From DASYXW01 sp035934405 (GTDB lineage Bacteria > Acidobacteriota > Terriglobia > UBA7540): a stretch of 64,000 nt of DNA. A program made the translations under genes and the position numbers. The notes under the pieces are model-generated. The model worked only from the letters and a program-made list of their open reading frames with translations. It was not told the DNA's origin and did no database searches. This document shows, one piece after another, positions 28,201 to 35,521 of this stretch. The first letter of the stretch is position 1. The number at the start of each line of letters is the position of its first letter. The stretch lies in assembly GCA_035934405.1 (NCBI GenBank), contig DASYXW010000003.1:1-64000 (forward strand). Direction: 5' to 3'.

Positions 28201-29277
28201 CGGACTGCTCTGGCGATAGAGCCGGTTCGGCAGACCCTGCGGCTGGCACAGGTAGATTTCGTCCCGGCCGTCGCCGTCCACGTCGCCAACGCTCACGCCG
28301 TAGTTGCCGAAGATGTCGATGCCGCTGGCTTCGTCGAGCACCGTGCGCCAGTAATTGGTGTCGCGAAGGAGATGGCTCCGGTAGCTCGGATCGCTTCCAA
28401 ACGCGGCGGCGGTGACGTCGGTGAATACGGTCCCCGGACCGCGAACCGTGGTCATTTCGACGGGCGACCACGAGGTGATCTTCCAGTCCGAGGTCAGGGG
28501 TCGGGGGCCAGAGGACAGGGATGAAACCCAGTCAAGCTCCCATACTCCTGTCGCCTGCCAGGTCGCATTTCCACTTCCCGCGCTGACCCCTGACCCCTGG
28601 CCCCTGACCCCTGCACTTCCTGCCAGCTCAAAACGGATGCGCGTGCTCAGGCGCGGACTTTGCGCGGGCGCGCCCGGCGTCTCGCTGATCGCCACGCAGT
28701 CGAGCTCGGCCAGGCTGAGCCGTGCTCCCTCGCTAAGAAGGCGGCGCAGTCCGGCCAAGAAGTCCGCGGCGGCTTGCGGCTGCTGCTTCCCAACCCCCCA
28801 CTCGGCGCGGTGCACTTCGAAGCCGCTCGCGCGACGCAGTGCCGTCTCGCTCTCGGGCAGAAGGGACAAACCACGAAAGCCTGCGCCAAGACATTGCTCG
28901 ACGCCCGCTCCGCCCGCGAGGAGCGCCACTCGCAGACGTTCGATGGCGGGCGCCAGCGCCCGAAAGCTCCGCTCGCTCGGGAATCGGTCAGTGTGGTTGT
29001 GAAATCGAGCCAGAGCTTGGTTGAGAGGCGTCCAGCGCTGGCCGGGGGCCAGGGGCCGGGTGTCCCCGGCCCGGCCGGGACGGGCAGGGGCCGGGGACGG
29101 CGGGCCGGCTTGCCCCGAACCTCGAAATCCGAACCCCGCTGGCGGGCCGAAGCCCTTCGGTGGGCGCAGGCCCGAACTCCGAACCCCGAGTGATCCCGCC
29201 AGCAGCCCGGCGCTGGATCCGAGGAAGGATCGGCGGGTGATAATTTTGGATTCTGGATTTTGGATTTTGGGTTCCAC
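25213..29277 (-). CDS. giant Tat-exported FG-GAP/ASPIC-UnbV protein fused to TPRs
   Basis: 1354 aa. The twin-arginine signal TRRSFLGSSAGLLAGSLG lies near residue 15. Residues about 290-800 hold many FG-GAP/VCBS-type Ca-binding loops (GDVDGDGRDEIYL, DYDGDGFLDLYV, DVDGDGWPDLAVV, DLDGDGAAEIYV, DFDGDGDADLVV). An ASPIC/UnbV-like segment follows (GARVEVETPSGRQTR, VVRVQWPGGKAAEY, about 830-880). The last 230 residues are TPR repeats (GVLLMQSNQLAPAQDHLEAA, ALDNLGIVLARQGEIARAG). Likely an extracytoplasmic adhesion or scaffold protein; function not established. At least six low-complexity inserts are encoded by tandem repeats, and its first dozen codons lie in another repeat. Confidence 0.88.
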   Translation of the reverse strand: MEPKIQNPESKIITRRSFLGSSAGLLAGSLGVRSSGLRPPKGFGPPAGFGFRGSGQAGPPSPAPARPGRAGDTRPLAPGQRWTPLNQALARFHNHTDRFPSERSFRALAPAIERLRVALLAGGAGVEQCLGAGFRGLSLLPESETALRRASGFEVHRAEWGVGKQQPQAAADFLAGLRRLLSEGARLSLAELDCVAISETPGAPAQSPRLSTRIRFELAGSAGVRGQGSGVSAGSGNATWQATGVWELDWVSSLSSGPRPLTSDWKITSWSPVEMTTVRGPGTVFTDVTAAAFGSDPSYRSHLLRDTNYWRTVLDEASGIDIFGNYGVSVGDVDGDGRDEIYLCQPQGLPNRLYRQSSPGVFEDIAPAAGVDLLDATSMALFADVLNRGRQDLILITQSSPLLFLNDGRGRLELKSKAFPAAGNQAALTDAALADYDGDGFLDLYVCAYAYFQGETGTPVPTPYFDAHNGPPNILYHNQGNSTFRDVTAASGLDHGNDRFSFACVWTDVDGDGWPDLAVVNDFGRNNLYHNLGNGRFEEIEDGLAGHGSGMSAAAADLDGDGAAEIYVGNMWTASGQRATADPEFEQRFADLAQPVVRQFAMGNALYHRDQGLGAGGRGRRQGETPLAAMQQVPDAAGARRGRWAWCSDSFDLENDGHPDLYVVNGYLSPPEPSAESREPIDAYLWQEVVALSPHSAVASSEYRAAWSAMYQLAHQDHPWNGNERNVFFLSLGDGRFVDASAASGLDFRDDGRAFAVFDFDGDGDADLVVHSRTGPQLRVLRNDVAHSNHSLAIRLAGTTGNRDAIGARVEVETPSGRQTRFLGCGSGFLAQHSKELIFGLGPNPAASVVRVQWPGGKAAEYRNLESGYRYFVIEGQAEPRRERLSGNGGRVSGAGAAGPEASSSAESAPAPATAPTPPRPAVAETPPAYFSTWLVDPLPIPPIKALQPAVKGRSLLWLWDAVEGNRAGLQPLLDVQQSIRSRLVLWKGASVLPEVAAALKNPLWKADDRFRQLFSTLLANTFDRRREPVFPTGLLFETANPLSSFAPAGQSTASNSESRLIKIYWGGAESAELLRDFRAEGKRGLGALPFPGRALLCDFRRDLRGLGAALAANGLWAEAATYLAAAAESSPTDADALYNLALVRRELGQVLLALPQAQAALKLRPDFPEAENLYGVLLMQSNQLAPAQDHLEAATRLAPDFAEAWNNLGYLQLTRGNLAAARPALEKALSLAPNFPDALDNLGIVLARQGEIARAGDLFRRVLELQPENEQAGNNLGVLYARQGKTQAAIETLRSVLQHNPEAGSVLLNLARLELALSRRDDARSLLEGWLARHPNDAAARQLLQKVGASKQR
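26592..26622. repeat. C-rich tandem repeat inside the FG-GAP gene (site 1)
   Basis: CCCCTGACACCCGACCCCCG-type units, translated on the minus strand as NGGRVSGAGAAG at about residues 885-896, between the ASPIC-like part and the TPR part. Confidence 0.75.
27419..27454. repeat. C-rich tandem repeat inside the FG-GAP gene (site 2)
   Basis: CGACCCCCGGCGCCTAGCCC-type units, translated as DQGLGAGGRGRR at about residues 607-620. Confidence 0.7.
28490..28520. repeat. G-rich tandem repeat inside the FG-GAP gene (site 3)
   Basis: GGTCAGGGGTCGGGGGCCAG-type units, translated as LSSGPRPLTSD at about residues 252-263. Confidence 0.8.
28582..28613. repeat. C-rich tandem repeat inside the FG-GAP gene (site 4)
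   Basis: Near-perfect CTGACCCC and CTGGCCCC units, translated as GVRGQGSGVSAG at about residues 221-232. Confidence 0.85.
29039..29190. repeat. G-rich and GAACTCCG-type repeats at the FG-GAP gene N-terminus (sites 5 and 6)
   Basis: 29039-29100 has GGGGCCAGGGGCCGGG-type units. 29118-29147 and 29171-29190 have CGAACCCCG and CGAACTCCG units. Together they encode a Gly/Pro-rich linker (GFGPPAGFGFRGSG and neighbours) right after the Tat signal. Confidence 0.7.
29241..29272. repeat. TTTTGGATTCTGGA-type tandem repeat over the FG-GAP start
   Basis: Units TTTTGGA and TTCTGGA, about 7 nt each. On the minus strand they encode the first residues after the initiator Met (PKIQNPESKI). Confidence 0.8.
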
Positions 29278-29302
29278 CTAACGAGCGCCGACCGCCTGAG
29301 CT

Positions 29303-29340
29303 CCCTGCCTTCTGCTTTCTGCCTACTGCCTACTGCCTGT
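29303..29340. repeat. CTGCCTTCTGCTTTCTGCC-type tandem repeat
   Basis: Units CTGCCTT, CTGCTTT, CTGCCTA, CTGCCTA. The TAG stop of the following TPR gene (29323-29325 on the minus strand) is one repeat unit boundary. Confidence 0.8.
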
Positions 29341-30621
29341 CGTCCGCCGCTGCTCCTCGGACCGTTTCTCGGCCTGAGCCGCGAGCGCCGGGCGTCCCAG
29401 TTTCTGATAGAGGCGAGCGAGCTGCCACTGGAGCTCACCCGTATCATCTGCGGGAGCAGCGGCCTCGAGATCGGCAAGCGCCCGGTTGTCATCCTTGAGC
29501 GCAACATACGCCTTGGCGCGGCACCAGCGCGCGACCAGCAGCCCAGGATCGAGCGCGAGCGCCCGGTTCAGAAGATCGAGCGCCTGCTGGGGCTTGCCCT
29601 GACGCTCGTCAATATCTCCCAGCTCGAAGGCGACCACCGCGTCCGAGGGGTCGAGGCGCGCCGCTTCCTGCAGTTCGGCGCGCGCCCGGTCGAACTCATG
29701 CTGTCGCCGGTAGAGTTGCCCCAGGCCGGCATGGAGCGCCGCACTCCTGGGATACTTGGCGAGACCTGCCTGATACTTTTCGAGCGCCGCCGCTTCATCG
29801 TCCTCTTCTTCGGCCGCCAAGGCTTCGAGCGCGAACAGCCGCGCCTCGAACTCGGGCTCGGTCGAGGCGCGCCGGTAGGCCGCCTGGCTCACCTGCAAGG
29901 CGGCGCGAGCGCGCCGGTAGAAGGCCTCCGGCGAGTCCGCGAGGCGCTCGGCCTGGGCCAGCGTTGCGGCTCCCGGCGCTTCGCCGCCCGCGCGCTCTCC
30001 CGGCGTTCCGGGTCCATGCTCGGGCCGCCTTGCGCCCGCGCCGGGTTTCCCAAGTGGCCCGCCGGAGCGGTTTCTCGGTAGCACTTGTCGGGCCAAGAGC
30101 GGATAACGGGCTTCGAGGGCCTCGGCTTCCAGCCTGCGGTTCCAGACACCATCCGGATCGGTCTCGGCCAGGCGCTTTGAGCTGGCGCGCGCTTCGTCGA
30201 GAGCGGCGCCGCCAATCTCGAACCACTCCGCCGGCGTATGGGCGCTCGTGGCAAGCTCGTCGAGCAGCCACTGGCGCTCGCTCGCGGCATCCTCGAACAC
30301 CTGTCGCTCGTTGCCGTCAATCTCCCGCAAACGGCGCTCGGCTGAGGCCGAAGGTGGACGGGCGCTGGTGTGCCCCGTCTCGGTGGACAGAATGGCGCTT
30401 GGCGCTGAATACGAGCCCAGAAACTGGAGGGCAGCGGCCGGGTCAGACGTGGCGCTCGATGCGGGCTGCGTCTCCGAGCCCCGGCTCGGTTTTGTTTTCG
30501 ATTGGGCGCCCGATTGACCCGCCTGGCTTGTCTGGCCGCTCGTGTCCGCCAGGGGCACGAAACACTTCGCCATCAATAGAGTAGCGACGAACATCGTCAT
30601 CCTCGGCGCGCGATCACTCAT
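29323..30621 (-). CDS. exported TPR protein
   Basis: 432 aa from ATG 30621 (MSDRAPRMTMFVATLLMAKC); an upstream start at 30648 is possible. The N-terminal hydrophobic segment suggests export. A Ser/Gln-rich linker and a Glu/Ala-rich helical part follow. C-terminal TPRs include SAALHAGLGQLYRRQHEFDRA, then DAVVAFELGDIDERQGKPQQ and LLVARWCRAKAYVALKDDNR. It lies directly downstream of the next TPR gene and upstream of the FG-GAP giant, all on the minus strand, so they may form one functional module. The last codons and stop lie in a tandem repeat. Confidence 0.75.
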   Translation of the reverse strand: MSDRAPRMTMFVATLLMAKCFVPLADTSGQTSQAGQSGAQSKTKPSRGSETQPASSATSDPAAALQFLGSYSAPSAILSTETGHTSARPPSASAERRLREIDGNERQVFEDAASERQWLLDELATSAHTPAEWFEIGGAALDEARASSKRLAETDPDGVWNRRLEAEALEARYPLLARQVLPRNRSGGPLGKPGAGARRPEHGPGTPGERAGGEAPGAATLAQAERLADSPEAFYRRARAALQVSQAAYRRASTEPEFEARLFALEALAAEEEDDEAAALEKYQAGLAKYPRSAALHAGLGQLYRRQHEFDRARAELQEAARLDPSDAVVAFELGDIDERQGKPQQALDLLNRALALDPGLLVARWCRAKAYVALKDDNRALADLEAAAPADDTGELQWQLARLYQKLGRPALAAQAEKRSEEQRRTTGSRQ

Positions 30622-30726
30622 TGATTGGCACTCGGTTGTCAGCACCACATCTGCTGCATAGAAAGCAAACTACCGTCACCTGCGGGCCGTGCAGATCGCG
30701 ACCGCCCGCCGGAGTCGAGCCTGCAT

Positions 30727-31671
30727 TCAGGGGCGCTGCCCCGCGATGCCGGCTGTGACGGCCCCGTGTTTGGCGCGAAGCTCGGCGCAAAGGGCGAACT
30801 CGCGTTGGGCGTCGGACTTGTCACCCGCCTGCTGATAATCCTGGGCGAGCGCGTAGTGCGCTTCAACGCTGTCGGGCCTGGTGGCGAGCGCCTGCTTAAG
30901 CTCGGATTCGGCGTCGGTGAATTGTTTCCGGGCCAGCAGCACGCGTCCCAGGCCGTAGTGGGCTTCGAAGCCTTCCGGCTTGAGCTTCAAACCCTGGCGG
31001 TAGAGGGCCTCAGCGGCGCGGAGCGACCCTTCGTCGCGCTCGATGTTCCCGGCCAGCCAGTAGGAATCGTAGAAACGCGCATTAAATCGTATCTCCTTTT
31101 CGAATTCCTCGAGCGCCGCCTTCAAATCGCCCTGGCTCTGGTAGGCGTAGCCGAGATGGTAATGCGCGAGCGGCAGTTGCGGCGCCAGCCGCAGCGCCTC
31201 TTTGAACTCGGCGATGGCGGGCGCGGTCTGGTTCAAATTGTGCTCGGCGCGGCCCAGCAGCAGGTGGGCTTCGGAGTTTTGCGGGTCCAGCCGCAAGTAG
31301 GCCTGAAGCTGCGGGAGGGCTTCGGAATACTCGTTCTCGCTCAGCTCGACGAGCGCCAGGTCGTAGTAGTTCTGCGGCACGCTGGGGTCGAGCTCGATAG
31401 CGCGGCGGAACGCGGCGCGGGCGTCGTCGTCGAGGCCCTTCTTGAACAACGCCACGCCCAGCAGTTGTTGGAGCGCGGACGACTTGGGATATTGCTCCAC
31501 GGCCTGGCGGGCGAGCGAGATCGCCGGGTCAAGCTGGTGGGATTCGATCTCGGCCTGAATCTGGTTTTCGACGCCGGCTTGCGGGTCTTGCGCGCCGGCT
31601 CTTAGCCCTGACACCGAGAGCAGACCCAACAAGACTGAAGTGTAAAGGGTCCGGGATGGAAAGCGTCTCAC
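30727..31671 (-). CDS. exported TPR protein
   Basis: 314 aa if GTG 31671 is the start, which gives a signal peptide (MRRFPSRTLYTSVLLGLLSV); TTG 31707 is an in-frame alternative. At least six TPR units follow, for example SALQQLLGVALFKKGLDDDA, NSEAHLLLGRAEHNLNQTAP and GFEAHYGLGRVLLARKQFTD. Probably periplasmic scaffold. First of the TPR/FG-GAP series on this strand. Confidence 0.75.
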   Translation of the reverse strand: MRRFPSRTLYTSVLLGLLSVSGLRAGAQDPQAGVENQIQAEIESHQLDPAISLARQAVEQYPKSSALQQLLGVALFKKGLDDDARAAFRRAIELDPSVPQNYYDLALVELSENEYSEALPQLQAYLRLDPQNSEAHLLLGRAEHNLNQTAPAIAEFKEALRLAPQLPLAHYHLGYAYQSQGDLKAALEEFEKEIRFNARFYDSYWLAGNIERDEGSLRAAEALYRQGLKLKPEGFEAHYGLGRVLLARKQFTDAESELKQALATRPDSVEAHYALAQDYQQAGDKSDAQREFALCAELRAKHGAVTAGIAGQRP

Positions 31672-31881
31672 GAACTCAATGTTAGGCCCACCAAGGAAAG
31701 CAGTCAAATTGCTCCCGCCATTGTAGTGTCTCAGTTTGGCGATTCTTTCGGTTGTAACGTCATTCCCGCGGGTGGCGACGACACTTTTTTAATGTCGTCG
31801 CCGATGCTGTGAGCAAGAGCCAAGCTGAACAGGCGCCATCCGCGGTTGCAAGTGGCGTGGCTGGCCTGCCACATATTTTAC

Positions 31882-31913
31882 TTGACAATCAATATATAGT
31901 GTGATATCTATAT
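31882..31913 (+). promoter_or_regulatory. promoter-like TTGACA with overlapping ATATAG dyad
   Basis: TTGACA at 31882-31887, then a weak -10 (TATCTA, 31905-31910) after 17 nt. ATATAG (31894-31899) and CTATAT (31908-31913) form a perfect 6-nt dyad over the spacer, like an operator. No convincing gene follows. Confidence 0.4.
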
Positions 31914-32017
31914 CGTTCGCCGCATTATGAGTGGGCATATGTCTGCTTCATCCGGGGGTAGTAGGACAGTGTTTGACGCGTTCCGGCAGCTGCCATCTCG
32001 GAAGCATGGGATGACGC

Positions 32018-32140
32018 ACCAAGCCGTAATATGCTTTAGAATAAATGAGATACGCTGGATACATCTCGGAGGTTGTCACGCCAAGCCGGAATGTGCTTTG
32101 CCATCAACCGAACCAGGGAATGTATCTCCCAAGCTGGCCC
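32018..32140. repeat. imperfect tandem duplication, about 61 nt
   Basis: CACCAAGCCGTAATATGCTT (from 32018) aligns with CACGCCAAGCCGGAATGTGC (from about 32079). Both copies continue to a similar GGATACATCTC or GGAATGTATCTC segment. The second copy shares AAGCCGGAATGT with the minus strand of the coxL leader. Confidence 0.5.
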
Positions 32141-32262
32141 GATTGCCACATCAGATGGTCGGCTTGGCCGGGTGGCCGCAATGCCAAGATTCTACGATGT
32201 TTCCTGGTGGAGGCACACCCACCCATTCTGGAAAAAAGCCTTGAGGAGGCGAAGGCCGGGAA

Positions 32263-33447
32263 TCAAATGATTCGCAACCTCTTGGCCACGCGCTCCAGAA
32301 TCTCCAGAGCCTGCTTGAGCTCGTCCTCGGTGTGGGTCGCGGTTACAATCGTGCGAATGCGCGCTTTGCCTTGCGCCACGGTGGGGTATCCGATGCCCTG
32401 CGCGAAGACGCCTTCCTGGAAGAGTTGGCGGGAAAATTCGTGGGCCAGCGCCGCGTCGCCGACGATGACCGGAGTGATGGGCGTCTCGCTCATGCCGGTG
32501 TTGAATCCGATCTGCTTCAGACCTTCTTTAAAGAACCGCGTGTTCGACCAGAGTGCCTCGACCAGTTGCGGCTCTTCATCGAGAACCTCGAAGGCCGCCA
32601 GGCAGCTGGCGGCGACGGAGGGCGGATGGGAAGTGGAGAAGAGGAATGGCCGGGCGCGATGATAGAGGAAGTCAATGGTGTCGCGGGTGGCGCAGACGTA
32701 GCCGCCAAGCGCGCCGATGGCTTTGGAAAGTGTGCCCACATTGATGTCCACCCGCCCGTGCAGGCCGAAGTGGTCCACGGTGCCGCGCCCGTTGCGGCCA
32801 AGCACACCGGAAGAGTGGGCGTCGTCAATCATCATGATGCAGCCGTATTGCTCCGCCAGCTCCACCAGCCGCGGCAGCGGCGCGATGTCACCTTCCATCG
32901 AGAAAACGCCGTCGGTGATCAGCAGCTTGCGGCATTTCCGGCCTTCGATCTCCTTGAGGATTCGCTCGCAGGCATCAACGTCCTTGTGAGGAAACACCTT
33001 GATTTCGGCCCGCGACAGGCGGCAGCCATCAATGATGGAGGCGTGGTTAAGCTCATCGGAAATGATGATGTCTTCCTTACCCAGAATCGCGGAGACCGTC
33101 CCGGCATTGGCGGCGAATCCCGACTGGAAGACCACGCTCGCCTCGACGTTCTTGAACCGCGCGATCCTTTCTTCAAGCTGCATGTGGAGGGTCATGGTAC
33201 CGGCGATCGTCCGCACTGCCCCCGAGCCCACGCCGAACTCTTCGATGGCGCGCACGGCGGCTTGCTTCAGCTTGGGGTGCGTGGCGAGACCCAGGTAATT
33301 GTTCGATGAGAGGTTGATCACCTCGTGGCCGTCGAAATTGGCCACCGGAAGCTGCTCGGTCTCCAGAATCCGCAGCTTCTGGTAGAGCTTTTGCTCGCGC
33401 AGCTTGTTCAATTCGTCGGTGAGGTATTGCAGTTGAGGTTTAGGCAT
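32263..33447 (-). CDS. kbl: glycine C-acetyltransferase (2-amino-3-ketobutyrate CoA ligase)
   Basis: 394 aa. A PLP enzyme that cleaves 2-amino-3-oxobutyrate with CoA to glycine and acetyl-CoA. Motifs are NLSSNNYLGLATHPKL, GSGAVRTIAGTMTLHMQLE, the PLP-Asp region MMIDDAHSSGVLG and the Schiff-base Lys in VGTLSKAIGALGGY. It lies downstream of tdh on the same strand with one small gene between them, which together gives threonine to glycine conversion. 8-amino-7-oxononanoate synthase is the closest alternative, but the tdh context favours Kbl. Confidence 0.93.
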   Translation of the reverse strand: MPKPQLQYLTDELNKLREQKLYQKLRILETEQLPVANFDGHEVINLSSNNYLGLATHPKLKQAAVRAIEEFGVGSGAVRTIAGTMTLHMQLEERIARFKNVEASVVFQSGFAANAGTVSAILGKEDIIISDELNHASIIDGCRLSRAEIKVFPHKDVDACERILKEIEGRKCRKLLITDGVFSMEGDIAPLPRLVELAEQYGCIMMIDDAHSSGVLGRNGRGTVDHFGLHGRVDINVGTLSKAIGALGGYVCATRDTIDFLYHRARPFLFSTSHPPSVAASCLAAFEVLDEEPQLVEALWSNTRFFKEGLKQIGFNTGMSETPITPVIVGDAALAHEFSRQLFQEGVFAQGIGYPTVAQGKARIRTIVTATHTEDELKQALEILERVAKRLRII

Positions 33448-33510
33448 CGCACACCTGATTCTATGGATTTAGGGCATCGAGCGGGGCCTGCGGGCTGCCG
33501 CCGCAAAAAA

Positions 33511-33750
33511 TCAGAGCGCAGAGGAGCCGGCATTGCGCCCGGCAAGGGCGCGTTGCGCCTCTTGGGGGAGCCGAATGGAAACAAAGTACACGGCAGGATA
33601 CAAGTAGTCCTCGCCGGATTCGTCTACGACTCGAACATACGCATCTCCGGCCGCCGCCGCATCCGGAACAACCCGATAGACCTTGCGGAGTTCAAGATCC
33701 GGCTCGCGGTCCGTGATGCAAACGGCGAAGGCTGGCATTTTAACATTCAT
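33511..33750 (-). CDS. unknown small protein between tdh and kbl
   Basis: 79 aa (MNVKMPAFAVCITDREPDLE, then LRKVYRVVPD, VRVVDESGEDYLYPAVYFV). A compact beta-strand-rich protein without membrane segments. The ELRKVYRV...DESGEDYLYP pattern looks conserved and reminds me of small acidobacterial proteins, but I cannot give a function. It is co-oriented between tdh (24 nt upstream) and kbl (63 nt downstream), so co-transcription is likely. Confidence 0.65.
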   Translation of the reverse strand: MNVKMPAFAVCITDREPDLELRKVYRVVPDAAAAGDAYVRVVDESGEDYLYPAVYFVSIRLPQEAQRALAGRNAGSSAL

Positions 33751-33774
33751 AGCTTATCACTCAGCCTTCGCAGC

Positions 33775-34833
33775 TCACGACGGCTTGCCGTTGGGATAGA
33801 GCAGTACCTTCGACGCATTGCCGGAAAGCAGCAGCTCGATGCCCTTGTCGAAGTCCGCGAGCGCGATGCGGTCCGTAATCAGCGGCGAAATATCGAGCGC
33901 GCCGGACTTCAGGAGCGACTGCATGCGATACCACGTTTCAAAGACGCGCCGCCCGTTGATGCCCTGCACCACCGCGCCCTTGAAGATGACGTCGTTGGCG
34001 AGATCAAGCTCCACTGGTTTCGCGGGAATCCCCAGCAGCGAGATGCGTCCGCCGCGCCGCAAAACCTGGAACGCTTGCCGCACGCCGTCAGGGTGGCCGG
34101 ACATTTCGAGCACCACGTCGGTGCCGAGTCCGTCGGTGAGGCCCTGGATCTCGGCCACCGGATCCGCGTGCGTGGGATCAATCACCCGCGTCGCGCCCAT
34201 TTTCTCGGCCAGCTTCCGCCGGAAGGGGTGTGGCTCGACGGCGAAGATCGGGCCCGCGCCGCTGGCGCGCGCCACGGCGATGGCAAACAGGCCAATCGGG
34301 CCTGCGCCGGTGATGGTGACGCTCAGGCCGGCAATTTCGCCCGCCAGCACCGTGTGGACGGCGTTGCCCAGCGGGTCGAGGACGGCGGCGTAGTCAACCG
34401 GGATGGCGGGGTCAATCTTCCAGATGTTCGCTTCCGGAATCTTGACGAATTCCGCAAAGCAGCCGTCGGCGTCAATACCGATGATGCGCACGTTCTGGCA
34501 GATGTGGCTCTGCCCGGTGCGGCATTGGTAGCAATGCCCGCAGGCGACGTGCATCTCGGCGGAAACGAAATCGCCTTCGTGGACCGTCTTTACCTCTACG
34601 CCCACCTTCTCCACCACGCCGCAGAACTCATGCCCGAAGACCAGCGGCGGATGCAGCCGGCGCTGCGCCCAGCGGTCCCAGTTGTAGATGTGCAGGTCGG
34701 TGCCGCAGATCGAGGCGGCGCGCACACGGACTAGCACATCCTGCGGGCCGATTTCCGGCACGGCGACCTGCCGGACTTCAGCTCCAGGTTTGGGCTCGGG
34801 CTTTACAACGGCTTGCATGGTCTTGGTCGGCAT
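33775..34833 (-). CDS. tdh: L-threonine 3-dehydrogenase
   Basis: 352 aa from ATG 34833 (MPTKTMQAVVKPEP); a longer frame from 34878 is unlikely. A zinc medium-chain dehydrogenase that oxidises threonine to 2-amino-3-oxobutyrate with NAD. The catalytic-Zn region is SICGTDLHIYNWD and FGHEFCGVVEKVG. Structural-Zn cysteines are in CGHCYQCRTGQSHIC. The Rossmann motif is TITGAGPIGLFAIAVA, and HADPVAEIQGLTDGLGTDVV lies in the fold. The pairing with kbl on the same strand supports the substrate. Confidence 0.93.
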   Translation of the reverse strand: MPTKTMQAVVKPEPKPGAEVRQVAVPEIGPQDVLVRVRAASICGTDLHIYNWDRWAQRRLHPPLVFGHEFCGVVEKVGVEVKTVHEGDFVSAEMHVACGHCYQCRTGQSHICQNVRIIGIDADGCFAEFVKIPEANIWKIDPAIPVDYAAVLDPLGNAVHTVLAGEIAGLSVTITGAGPIGLFAIAVARASGAGPIFAVEPHPFRRKLAEKMGATRVIDPTHADPVAEIQGLTDGLGTDVVLEMSGHPDGVRQAFQVLRRGGRISLLGIPAKPVELDLANDVIFKGAVVQGINGRRVFETWYRMQSLLKSGALDISPLITDRIALADFDKGIELLLSGNASKVLLYPNGKPS

Positions 34834-34906
34834 GGTGATCAGACGGATGACGGTACACAAGCATACGGGGATAGGCAATTCCTGTCTAGCGCATTCGGTT
34901 TGCTGT

Positions 34907-35392
34907 TTAGTGTATTTTCAGACGCAGCTTGTCGAGCGCTTCCTGGGCGGCGGTGTAATCGGGGCAGAGCTTGAGGGCGCGATCGAAGTAGGTGCGGGCC
35001 TTGCCGTACAATTCCTTGGCCATATACACCCGGCCCAGGTTGTAGTTGGGGAAGTGGTAGGACTCGTATCGCTTGGATTGCAGGGCGCGCTCGAGCCACG
35101 GCAAGGCGGCGTCCGGCTGGCCCTGCTCGATCAGGTAGGCGCCGATATCGTTGTAAGGGTTGCCGAACTCGGGGTCAATCTGGATGGCCTTCTTGCACTC
35201 GGCGATGGCTTCTTCGATCTTTCCCTGGTAATGGTAGGTCCAGCCGAGAAAGGTATACGCTTCGGCGGTGGGGTGAAGGTCGAGCGACCGCTTGTAGAGC
35301 TCCACGGCCATCTCATACTCGCCGCCCACCTGATACTGGTAGGCTTCCTTCAGCAAGTCCCACGCCGCCTGGAGCGTTTCCACGTTCATCAC
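34907..35392 (-). CDS. TPR protein (cytoplasmic)
   Basis: 161 aa without a signal peptide (MMNVETLQAAWDLLKEAYQY). Four consecutive TPR units: the first near EMAVELYKRSLDLHPTAEAY, then TFLGWTYHYQGKIEEAIAEC, PYNDIGAYLIEQGQPDAALP and NLGRVYMAKELYGKARTYF. Short all-TPR proteins usually act as adaptors. It lies between tdh and the TauE-type permease with no clear link to either. Confidence 0.8.
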   Translation of the reverse strand: MMNVETLQAAWDLLKEAYQYQVGGEYEMAVELYKRSLDLHPTAEAYTFLGWTYHYQGKIEEAIAECKKAIQIDPEFGNPYNDIGAYLIEQGQPDAALPWLERALQSKRYESYHFPNYNLGRVYMAKELYGKARTYFDRALKLCPDYTAAQEALDKLRLKIH

Positions 35393-35521
35393 CGTGCTCG
35401 TCCCTCCGGCATGTTAGGTAACACAGCCGCTGGAGCGTTGTCAATCTTGACGACTTCTCTATCACTCGCAGCTATAAGTGCCGTGGGAGGAGCGGCCGGG
35501 GGTCACCGTATTTTGCAATCC

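Larger units (their letters stand above)
31708..32262. other. gene-poor region with promoter-like dyad and imperfect direct repeat
   Basis: 555 bases. It contains a promoter-like site with a palindrome (31882-31913) and an imperfect tandem duplication of about 61 nt (32018-32140). A 105-codon ORF at 31927-32244 lacks a ribosome binding site and recognisable protein features. It may be a decayed gene. Confidence 0.5.

Noticed and set aside
31927..32244. 105-codon ORF after the operator-like promoter
   Set aside because: No ribosome binding site, no domain, Cys/Pro/Gly scatter, and it overlaps an imperfect duplication.
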